Source of the DNA: Porphyra umbilicalis
Lineage: Eukaryota; Rhodophyta; Bangiophyceae; Bangiales; Bangiaceae
Direction of reading: 5' to 3'
NCBI GenBank assembly: GCA_002049455.2
Contig: KV918792.1
Span: 310,001-374,000 of the forward strand
Length of the DNA: 64,000 nucleotides
The position numbers and the translations under genes are program-made. The notes under the pieces were generated by a model that had not been told where the DNA came from, ran no database searches, and saw nothing but the letters and a program-made list of their open reading frames with translations. This document shows, in pieces, positions 1-8,083 of this stretch; positions within the stretch are counted from its first letter, which is position 1; each line of letters starts with the position of its first letter.

Positions 1-66
1 TTCCGCCTGCTGGGCGGCCACCCCAAGAAGTGGGCCAGGCATGTTTCATCCGTGCTTGGTACCACA
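1..66 (+). CDS. possible 3' end of an exon cut by the window edge
   Basis: Frame 1 reads FRLLGGHPKKWARHV... without a stop and meets a GTAAGG splice-donor-like hexamer at 67-72, exactly on a codon boundary; the frame closes soon after. This is what the last codons of an exon would look like, but 22 codons are too few to identify a family, and a chance reading is quite possible. Confidence 0.15.
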
Positions 67-1130
67 GTAAGGGCGGCGGCGGTGCAGCAATCCCCGTAGA
101 CTGGGCCACCGCCACTGGCGCCGACGGTGACGGGGCTTATCCTCACCAGTTTACAGACGCGGAAAAAGTCGCCGCTGTTTTACCAGCGCCCGCGAGCTCC
201 AGCACGGAAGCATCGGCGACGTGGCGGTCCCCGGCTTCGGTGGAGGCGGGTATCGCCGCGGCGCCCGCAACGGGGGCGACGATCATGCTGCCACCCGCTG
301 GGGCCACCAGCGGGCGCGGTGCTAGCGACGCTGCGCCGTCCAGCCCCGTTACTGCCTGCTGGTTATCTCCCTTCTGCCACACGGCGCAGCGCGCGGCGCG
401 GTGGTCGGTGGCTGGGGAGGCAGCGGCAGCGGCCGCCGCGATCTCCGCCGCCGCCGACGGCGACCGCGTGGCGGCCCTTGCTGGTGGGGGGGGGGGGACC
501 GCGGCGTGACACGCATAGGCTGCCTCACTTCACTCCGCCACCGCAGCGCCGCGCACCACTGTCCGCGGCGCCCTGTGCCGGTGGCCATCGGGTGCTGGCG
601 GGGGGGGTGCCGACGCTACGTCTCTCCCCCCCGCCGCGACCGACGGGGCGACCCCCCCCGGCACCGCCCCGCGTGACGCGGCTTGGCAGCCGGCGGCGGC
701 CGTGGTGGCGGCGGCGGCGGCGGAGGCGCTTCCCGCCCGCTCGGCTGTCGACACGGCCGCCGACGGCGCCACGTCCCCGTGCCTTTCGGCCGCGGCGCGC
801 GCAGCCGCGGCCACCACGACGGCCGCCTGGGCTGCCGGCGGGGCGGCGCCAGCGGCGCGGTCGCTTATGGGCATGCCGGCAGCGGTAGACCGGCAGCCGA
901 AACCCAGTATAGTTGCCGCCGTTCGCTGCCCCCCGCCCCGCCACATGGCATGTGTGACCGTTTTATCGCGTGAATGCGAGGTCCCCCCGAGCAATGAGGA
1001 GGCTACAATGGCTTCAAATCGGGTGATAAATTGAACATGAGCAGCACAAGGTGCGGAAAGTGGCCCCATCGCAATGGCGTCAGGAGGGGGGTTTGGATCT
1101 AAATCGTTTGCAACTCTACCCCCTCTCAGG
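67..1130. other. GC-rich low-complexity segment, no assignable gene
   Basis: Long runs of GCC/GGC/CCG make several frames open on both strands, all giving Ala/Gly/Pro/Arg-rich products with no recognisable motif. No single frame is clearly favoured. It may be an intron, a low-complexity exon or spacer. From about 950 the composition becomes less biased, running into the upstream region of the sigma factor gene. Confidence 0.5.
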
Positions 1131-1155
1131 CGTTGGAAACGGCCCCTACGATCGT

Positions 1156-1178
1156 TTCTAGAGGTTTAATCTCTAGAA
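1156..1178. promoter_or_regulatory. perfect 8-bp inverted repeat (TTCTAGAG/CTCTAGAA)
   Basis: TTCTAGAG at 1156-1163 and CTCTAGAA at 1171-1178 are perfect reverse complements around a 7-bp spacer, about 550 bp upstream of the sigma factor start. It could be a dimeric protein-binding site or a small hairpin. Function is inferred from form and position only. Confidence 0.35.
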
Positions 1179-1214
1179 TAGAACGTGGGTCCGTTTCTCT
1201 TGAAATCCTACACG

Positions 1215-1276
1215 CCCGTTCAGGCCTTCCCGTTCAAGGGCTTCTTGAACGGGACTCCCGTTCAGACTCCCGTTCA
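1215..1276. promoter_or_regulatory. cluster of CCCGTTCA motifs upstream of sigma gene
   Basis: The 8-mer CCCGTTCA occurs four times in direct orientation (1215, 1229, 1257, 1269) and once inverted as TGAACGGG (1246-1253) within 62 bp. That density is far above chance for an 8-mer. The cluster lies about 450 bp before the likely ATG of the plastid sigma factor gene and could be a transcription-factor array controlling it. No known binding factor is claimed. Confidence 0.45.
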
Positions 1277-1722
1277 AGTCCTGTCTGTGGCGTCGGTCGT
1301 CGAGCGCGTGATCACGCTGCGGCGCCTCGCTTCCACACCTCCAACCTCGTGCCGCGTGGTAGGGTTGCTTCGGGAGGGGTCTCTGCGCGGCACTCCTACG
1401 GGCCCAGTACATTCTGGTACAGCCGCGGCCACCGACCACACAGATCTGACGCCTGGGTGCTGCGTTGTGCCCAACGCGCTGCTCTGCGGCTACCCCGCCG
1501 CTCAACGTCCTGGTGGAGCGACTGTGTGAGCCGTGCCATTGATCTCCGAGCAAAGCGCACCTTCCCATCCAACTGGCGCTCTACCGCTGCGATTTCGTGT
1601 GCGGTATTCCTCTAGTGCTCGTGCCTTCACCTCCCTCCCCCTTACCCTCCCCCGCTCCTTTCGCTGCTATCACTGGGGGTCTGGACGTTACACTGTTAAC
1701 GGCTTCGGCCAATCCCACCATC

Positions 1723-2997
1723 ATGGTGGCTTTTTTATCCGCATGCTCCCCCGCCGCCTCGACGGCCCTGGACACCCGCTCCGCACCCAACCGTCTGTCG
1801 GACCTCCGCCGGCCAATGAGCCCGCAACCAGTCGCGTGGAAGCGGTTGCGGTCGTCGGTTGCCGTGAGCCGGAATCCTCTCCCCGTCCGGACGAGTCAAG
1901 TCACCAGCGGTGCACCCGTGCGGATGGTGGAAGCGGCCACAGGAGGCGGCGTCGGGACGGCCACCGCCTCGGCCACAGCGTCGTCGTCCTCCCCTGGCCG
2001 GCCGTCTGGCTTTGGCTACCGCGCGGACGTTGGTGACGCCAGCCTCATGGCCTACCTCAAGGAGATTGGCGGCGTGGCGCTGCTGCGGGACGAGGAGGTT
2101 GTTGCGACCAGCCAGCTCGTAACGCTCCTTCTCGCGTGGGAGGATGTCAAGTCCGACTTCGTGGCCACTCAACATCGGGAGCCGTCGATTGCCGAGTGGG
2201 CAGCGCGGCTGGATATGGCGCCCGAGGTTTTTGCGCGGGACCTGGCTCGGGCACGGCACGCCAAGGACCGGCTCGTGTCGGCCAACCTCCGGCTGGTCGT
2301 GTCTATTGCAAAGCGGTACCGGAACCGGGGATGTTCCCTGTCCGACCTGATCCAGGAAGGCTCTCTCGGTCTCATCCGTGGCGCGGAGAAGTACGACCAC
2401 ACCAAGGGGTACCGCTTTGCCACGTACGCGTCGTGGTGGATCCGTCAGGCCATCCAGCGCGCACTCGCGGACACGACTCGAACCATCCGCTTGCCTGTGC
2501 ACGTCAACACGGTGGCGACCAAGGCGTCGCGTACGCGACAATTGCTAAGCCAGGAGCTCGGGCGGGAGCCGTCGGAGGAGGAGCTAGCTGAACGCCTTGG
2601 CGTCACACCGGCCCGCCTCGATTTCATCCTCTCCAAGGCCGTCGAGACGTCGTCGGTGTCCCTCGAGACGCCCATGTTTGGCGGCAATAGCAACGGGGCC
2701 GCGAGCCACACGACGCTCGGGGATCTGCTGGAAAACAAGGGCGTCTCCCCAGAAGAGGCGGTTACGGCGGAGCTGCTACGCGACGACCTCGACAACATGT
2801 TGTTGATGCTGTCACCTCGGGAGCGCGACGTGATGCGGCTCAGGTACGGGTTTGACGACGGCAAGCCAAAGGGTATGGAGGAGATTGCGCGCATGTACCA
2901 GGTACCCACGTCGAGGATACGGCAAATGGAGACGCGGGCCATTCGTCGGCTGAAGCAGAACTTCTGCCACGTCCTTCGTGACTACATCGATGAATGA
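1723..2997 (+). CDS. plastid RNA polymerase sigma-70 factor (nuclear-encoded)
   Basis: A 424-residue primary-type sigma factor, expected to direct the bacterial-type plastid RNA polymerase (PEP) to its promoters in the plastid stroma. Visible: region 1.2 (DASLMAYLKEIG, ~105-116), region 2 core binding and -10 recognition (NLRLVVSIAKRY ~188; DLIQEGSLGLIRG ~208; GYRFATYASWWIRQAI ~229), region 3 (RTIRLPVHV ~253) and region 4 with LSPRERDVMRLRYG (~363) and the -35 helix-turn-helix GMEEIARMYQVPTSRIRQME (~384). The frame is open upstream to 1597, but the ATG at 1723 is preferred: it sits in CCACCATCATGG and begins MVAFLSACSP, a transit-peptide-like start with an early Phe, followed by ~100 residues rich in Ser/Ala/Arg. 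No intron is visible. Convergent with the gene at 3758-4225. Which SIG paralogue it is cannot be told. Confidence 0.95.
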   Translation: MVAFLSACSPAASTALDTRSAPNRLSDLRRPMSPQPVAWKRLRSSVAVSRNPLPVRTSQVTSGAPVRMVEAATGGGVGTATASATASSSSPGRPSGFGYRADVGDASLMAYLKEIGGVALLRDEEVVATSQLVTLLLAWEDVKSDFVATQHREPSIAEWAARLDMAPEVFARDLARARHAKDRLVSANLRLVVSIAKRYRNRGCSLSDLIQEGSLGLIRGAEKYDHTKGYRFATYASWWIRQAIQRALADTTRTIRLPVHVNTVATKASRTRQLLSQELGREPSEEELAERLGVTPARLDFILSKAVETSSVSLETPMFGGNSNGAASHTTLGDLLENKGVSPEEAVTAELLRDDLDNMLLMLSPRERDVMRLRYGFDDGKPKGMEEIARMYQVPTSRIRQMETRAIRRLKQNFCHVLRDYIDE

Positions 2998-3757
2998 TGG
3001 GTGGAAGGCTGCGCGGCCCTCATCCAGCCGTCGCCTTCCTCTCCGCTCTTGCCTCTACCAGCACAGTTTTTCTCCTCTTTGTCTTTCGTTTCTCTTTTTA
3101 TTTTTGTCCGTGCCCTCTTAGTAGTGCGTGCGCGCGCGCGCACCGCCCGTGTGGTGCTTAGGCACTTGGTTTTGATAGGGGGGAGCTTCCGGGGTGGGTG
3201 TATTCTCGTCCTAGGTTTTGGATTGCCACATGTGGGGGTGTGCGCTGCTTCCCCCTGCGGCCCGCCGGTGTTGGCGCCACTTGGAGTGACCAAGCGCGCA
3301 CCACATGGTACCGTTTGTGCAAGACTGCTTCGTGGACATAAACCTCGCACTTGCCCCCGTATGAAACTAATGTTCTTTAGTAGGCCTTCCACGCGCCGCC
3401 TGTCGAACAGTCTAGCAGGACGCGGTGCGCATCTGTTATCGGCGCTTCGTCAGGCGCACAATCATCGCACACCAAACAGAAATGACAACAGAGTAAAGAC
3501 GGCTAAGCCAAAGCAGATGCTCACTCCAGAACAAACTAAAGGCAGAGAAAAGCAAAGAAACACCACACCCAAGGAGCTGAGAATGAAAAGCAAAAGAGAA
3601 AAAGGAAACAGTCGGTGCTCGCTCCCCTCACTCTTTACACGATGCAAGCTCACTCAGCCCCCACACCCGACGGACAAGAAATGGTGGACCGGAGGACAGC
3701 GGCAGATGAGTGCCACCCCTGCGACCCCAACTCCCGCCCCGCCTCAAGCAGGTCCCT
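2998..3757. other. spacer between convergent genes
   Basis: Shared 3' region of the two convergent host genes. It contains a pyrimidine-rich stretch just after the sigma gene (3050-3120), a (GC)n run near 3127-3141, and an A-rich plus strand (3470-3610) that would be a T-rich/U-rich 3' region for the minus-strand gene. No protein is recognisable. Confidence 0.6.
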
Positions 3758-4225
3758 CTACTTGTTGGCGTCCAACCACCTCCGCATGGCAGCCGCGTAC
3801 CCCTCCTCCGCCACGTGCACCTCCCGGCGGTAGCTGTCCACCCACAGAAGCCGCGGAGACGCTTCTGTCAGCTTCATGAAGTCCGCTTCAGAGACGTTAA
3901 GGCGAATGATGCCAAGGGTCGTCAAGTTGAGCGGCCCATCCGCCTCCAGCAACCTCGTCAGCATTGTGCGGACGGCCACCTTGGGGTCCGCGTGCCGCCG
4001 CGCCGACACGGCGCCAGCAATGCCGCGCTCAAAGGCGGCAACTGCAGCGTCTCCAAGAGACTCGACGTCCTCCGAGGAGGCGGGGGCGTCAGCGGCGGCC
4101 ATGCGCAGGGCCGCCGCCCGAGCCTGGGCGGGATGCGTGGCCGGCGCAGCGGTCCGCGCACCCACGCGGCAGGAGCGGGCCGTAGCAGAGCGGAAAGTCA
4201 AGGCGGGGGCACTGACAAAAGCCAT
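3758..4225 (-). CDS. small plastid-targeted protein of unknown function
   Basis: A 155-residue protein. The frame is open upstream to 4351, but the ATG at 4225 (context CAACCATGG) is chosen because it gives MAFVSAPALTFRSATARS.., a typical rhodophyte transit peptide: early Phe, Ser/Ala/Arg-rich, and a likely processing site near AALRMAA about residue 45. The mature part (~105 residues) looks helical and soluble: an acidic stretch (ASSEDVESLGDAAVAAFERG), then RTMLTRLLEADGPLNLTTLG and a basic/aromatic end (LLWVDSYRREVHVAEEGY). No membrane segment, Cys motif or known domain is visible, so no function is proposed. Tail-to-tail with the sigma factor gene; both products appear to go to the plastid. 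I believe it is real because of start context and codon bias. Confidence 0.7.
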   Translation of the reverse strand: MAFVSAPALTFRSATARSCRVGARTAAPATHPAQARAAALRMAAADAPASSEDVESLGDAAVAAFERGIAGAVSARRHADPKVAVRTMLTRLLEADGPLNLTTLGIIRLNVSEADFMKLTEASPRLLWVDSYRREVHVAEEGYAAAMRRWLDANK

Positions 4226-4738
4226 GGTTGCTGGGGGTGGCGGGCGGGGCGGAGCACAAAGGGGTGATGGAGTTGTGAGAGAACGGTCGTGTGGGGAAGG
4301 AGGCGATGGTGCAGACGTTGCGGAAGCGGTTGAGGCGTCCGCACCCGTCACAGATCCCAGTCACAACGGACAGCAGGGTTCCAGGTGGCGCTTGTGCGGG
4401 TGAGATCTCACCCACGCCTAAAATTAGTTAAGACGTCCGTCTCTCACAAACTTCTGGGTGACCAATGGGAAGCCAGAATGTCGGCTTGGTGTGCTCTTGG
4501 GCCAACCAAAAGAGGTATGTGGCAACTGTCAGCACGCGTGGGAGACACGTATGTGGCCCTGGCGGTGCTTGTGAGAGGGCTTCGTACTGTCAGATCAGAC
4601 CCACAAGACCGCCGTTAAATAGCTGGTCGTGGAGAGGCCACTCACGCCACAGGAGTGTTCAACGCCACGACAGGGGCTGGTCAGAGGGGTCAATCGCCGG
4701 ACAGCGCTGGTCTGGCCAAGAGCACACTTGGCCCCAAG
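4226..4738. other. upstream region of the 155-aa protein gene
   Basis: About 500 bp without a convincing ORF. It must contain the promoter of the minus-strand gene ending at 3758, but no TATA box or motif cluster stands out. Confidence 0.4.
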
Positions 4739-4740
4739 TA

Positions 4741-5666
4741 GGGTTGCACATGACGCCCCTATTCCGGGGGCGTCAGGGGCGCGCGACGGATAAGACGCCT
4801 TACTAACGCCCCATTAGGCAGCCAAAACGCCCTCACGACGCCCCAAGTAGCACCCTCAGTATTAGCGATATCAGTCAAGTGGCACCCAAATTTTTTACTT
4901 TCTTATGTCATTTTTGTGTCAAGACCAGGCCCCACCAAGGGTATCAGATTTGCCCACGAGTACGGTATTCGGCTCTGATCCAGCCACTGAGTATTTGCTG
5001 ACAGTGCGAAGGACTTTCAGCCGTTCGAGTATGAGTATCTCCAAAACCTGACAGAGCGGGTATCAAGGGTATATACCCGCGACATTATGGGCTGTCGGTA
5101 TCCAACTTTGATATTCGCGCGGGTATGCGTATACCTTTCGCTGGAACTAAATTCCAGATCCTGCGTTAGCTGTTGATTTCGGGACGTATTTTTTAGATTT
5201 CGTGACGTACTAATTTGTCAGGCGGCTCACGTGGTGACGGCGCCGCACTGCGGGACGCTGTCAAGGTTATCGGCTTCTGCAGAATTGAGAATACGAGTAG
5301 TACTCTCGGATACCCTTGGTGATTCGATGTTGCGAGTATCTGGCCACGCCCCATTCGCGAGTATGAGTATGGGCGACGCGTCGAAATATCTCACGGGTAC
5401 GAGTATATACCCGAAAAAAATACTCGGGTGATACCCTTGACGAAATACTGTTGGTGAGGCCTGGTTAAGACCGGGTGCATGTCATCAACCAAGGTGCACA
5501 GCCGCCACATGCTGAATCATGTAGACCCCCCTGAAATCTATCTCTTCGCGACGCCTTGCTGACGCCCTTTAGAGTTAGGGCGTTCGGGGCGCACGACGCC
5601 CAAATGACGCCCTGGTGACGCCCTTAACGGCGCCCTTAACGACGCCCCGGGCGTTCTGAGCAACCC
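4741..5666. mobile_element. non-autonomous TIR element flanked by TA
   Basis: The left end reads TA-GGGTTGCACATGACGCCC (TA at 4739-4740). The right end, reverse-complemented, reads TA-GGGTTGCTCAGAACGCCC (TA at 5667-5668). Behind both ends come related runs of GACGCCC/GGGCGTC motifs (4750-4860 and 5545-5655), extending the terminal inverted repeat imperfectly to over 100 bp. A ~0.93-kb element with long imperfect TIRs, no transposase ORF and a TA target duplication fits a MITE mobilised by a TA-targeting DNA transposase; the superfamily is not assigned. It contains a second inverted-repeat element at 4924-5465. Confidence 0.65.
4924..5465. mobile_element. nested inverted-repeat element (ACCAGGCC ends)
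   Basis: The left end ACCAGGCCCCACCAAGGGTA at 4924 matches the reverse complement of the right end (ACCAGGCCTCACCAA.. ending at 5465), apart from a ~13-bp gap, and the match continues through GGGTATCA and CCC.GAGTA. The interior is rich in GGGTAT/ATACCC words (5045-5140, 5270-5435). Flanks CAAG (left) and TAAG (right) could be an imperfect target duplication. It sits wholly inside the TA-flanked element, so it either inserted into it or forms its core. Confidence 0.55.
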
Positions 5667-5824
5667 TAGCCCCAAGCAACTCAGATAATGCCAGCCTTGG
5701 AAAGGGGGGTTTGATGCGATGAATATCGATCCAAGGCTTCGTGTCCAATCACAGCACGCCGCCAAATCAATCACATGTCCCGGAATGCACGGGTCATCTT
5801 TCTATATAAATTTGGTAGCGAGCA

Positions 5825-5970
5825 CTGCGGCGCAAAACGCAGTGTCAGCGAGGCACCCTCGGGGCCCGAGCGTAGGCGCCGAGCGCCGGCCCCTCGGGGC
5901 CCGAGCGTAGGCGCGGAGCGCCGGAGCCGGGCCCCGAGGGTGCCGAGATGACACTGCGTTTTTCGCGCAG
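5825..5970. repeat. 146-bp foldback (hairpin) element
   Basis: The left arm from 5825 (CTGCGGCGCAAAACGCAGTG..) is nearly the reverse complement of the right arm ending at 5970; the arms pair for about 45 bp through CACCCTCGGGGCCC. The loop holds two direct copies of a ~33-bp GC-rich word (CCTCGGGGCCCGAGCGTAGG, starting near 5857 and 5892). Such a structure is typical of a foldback MITE; it has no coding capacity. Confidence 0.6.
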
Positions 5971-6910
5971 AGCGGAGCGTGGCTGCCTCTAGGATTTGCC
6001 CCAGGAAACACTGCACAGGCGCCCCCATGGAGTGTGCGGGGCGCCCAAAAAGTGCGCGCTCGATCACGCGCGCAGCGCCCTATATGCAGGCGGTGGGGCC
6101 GTAGCGGAGGTGGGGGGCGCGCACGCCCTGATACAGTCATTATTCGATTTTGTCTCGACCGTTGCAAAGCGCCAGCAAGGACTCTTCGTCTCGCCTCGTG
6201 GCAGACTCAGAGTCGCTCGACTGAAAATTCGTTCGAATTTGGCAACGATCGAGACCAGTCTTGCAAGTGATGTGGGCACTCCTGCATCTGTCGAAAGCGA
6301 CCCCTCCTGCTGACACTCATGTCTCTTGGTGCAGACGGACCACCGCCACATATATTTTCTGTCCTGCGCGGCTGGTCGAGGTTCCTCTACAACGTACGCT
6401 CCGCGACCAAGACCCTGTGCACTACAAAATCAAGCACGAAAAAAAGAAGTCAAACACATCAAGCATCATCATCCTGACCACTCAGGGCCAGGTCAACAGT
6501 GTCCTCAATCGCGTGCACGTCTCTATCAGCGGACTGGGACAGCAAATCGGGTGCGGCTTGACAAAAAGCCTCCCGGGCAACGGCTGCGGCCGCATCGACA
6601 GAGCTTGGGCACGGGGTGGGGACGTTGGCCATCTTTGCAATCAGCCACAACGTCTGGATGGGTGGAAAATGAACGGCGGTGCAGAGCGGGGAGAGAGGTG
6701 GGGATCAGCGCGGCGAGAGCACGCGATGATCACGCACGGTGATGTGGGCTAGGACATGCGGAAAAGGACCGTCGGTGCGGCGACGAGCGCACCCGACAGG
6801 CGGTCATCCAACCAAAAGTTATGAGCTCATACAGTTGGGGCGGTCGTCTGAATAAATTGGTTTTGCACGATCGCACTGGACATTGTCACAGCGTGACAAT
6901 GTACCTAATA
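5971..6910. other. spacer without recognisable genes
   Basis: Mixed-composition DNA; the ORFs present are short and lack coding character. Nothing identifiable was seen. Confidence 0.5.
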
Positions 6911-6964
6911 CACGATCCAACCCCAACTACACGATCCAACCCTACTAATCCACAATCCAACCCT
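6911..6964. repeat. short tandem repeat, ~20-bp period
   Basis: Three consecutive variants of (C)ACGATCCAACCC plus a short spacer, at 6911, 6930 and 6951. Confidence 0.6.
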
Positions 6965-7025
6965 GGCATTACCGGTACTCCCCCAAGGGGTCTGCTGCGC
7001 GGCCTCACCTGGACAGTGGGTCCAA

Positions 7026-7074
7026 ACCAGGCCTCACCAAGAGTATTTCGGCAGGGGTACTCACCCGAGTATAA
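7026..7074. mobile_element. solo end of the ACCAGGCC element family
   Basis: ACCAGGCCTCACCAAGAGTA and the following bases to CCCGAGTAT match the reverse complement of the right end of the element at 4924-5465 over 47 positions, with about three substitutions and one single-base gap. No opposite end is evident nearby, so this is a truncated copy. It confirms that the end sequence is a dispersed repeat. Confidence 0.6.
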
Positions 7075-7408
7075 TTCCCTGGCCTGTAGGACAGGGTGCT
7101 CTCACAGTGTAGTGATGCACACATATACTTAGATCACGGGACTTGCTCTCCGTTTCAGAGGTGGCAGTCTGCATTCGTGTCCTCAGGGATCTGAGGGCGT
7201 GTCGACGTTGGAAGGGTCGCGATGACGCTAAAAGCGAATAAAGTTACGTGGCTAAGAAGGACTGTCCTGCCACAAGGGTCACAGGGCCCGGACGGTGCCT
7301 GCCCCCCTACACGCCTAGTTAAGCCTGCTCTTCTGGGTCTGAGCATTACACAGTCGTTTCGAAAGCTCCAGAGCGACGTGTTAGATATCCAGTGGTCCGT
7401 AGAAAATT

Positions 7409-7612
7409 GGGTCGCGACCCAATTTTCGGAGGCCTCCGTAGCCTCTGCGAGAGCACCCTCTGACGCCAGTGGATCAGCAGCTCTCCGAAGACGTGAGTCG
7501 TGCAAGCGACGGGTCGTGACCCAATTTTCAGAGGCCTGTGCAGGCTCTGTGAGAGGGCCTATTGATCCGAATGGATCAGCAGCGGTCAAAAACGTGATCC
7601 GGGGCGGATCAC
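7409..7612. repeat. 102-bp tandem duplication
   Basis: GGGTCGCGACCCAATTTTCG at 7409 recurs as GGGTCGTGACCCAATTTTCA at 7511; similarity continues through AGGCCT..GGCTCTG.GAGAG..GGATCAGCAG. The 102-bp period equals 34 codons. A minus-strand frame open over 7155-7709 reads two related 34-residue units (ADP..SIGPLTEP.QASENWVTT and ADPLASEGALAEATEASENW), but no start or family supports a gene. Confidence 0.55.
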
Positions 7613-8083
7613 GTCTTGCTCGTTCTTCGCCGATCCTGTTGCCTGCAGGCACTTGCATGACGCCTTTGTCATCACCGTGCGGTTGCTGTCTTTCTGTGCG
7701 GGGACACACTATGGCGGAAGCTCATGAAGGCCAGACGTAAGTTAGGTCTGGGTGTGTTGCGAGTGCAGTAGGGCGCAATACAGGTGGGGAAGGGGTGGTG
7801 GGAGAAGACATCCTCGATAAATGTCATCATGAGAAAAATATACTCACCCCTCCCCCCTCCGTCACGGCCGCACATGTCCACTGAAACGACCCATGCAACC
7901 CCATACCACTTGGCATCGGAGATGTGTCAAGAAGGTCCGAAGAGGAATCCCCAAGCAGGACCTGAACTTGTCCTGGCCAGACTCTTGGATCATTCTGATC
8001 CTTGTTCCAGGATTATCCTGGGAACTGTCCCGGAACGGTCCCCACGATAGTTGGCGAAATTGAGTGCTGACACATTCACCAGT

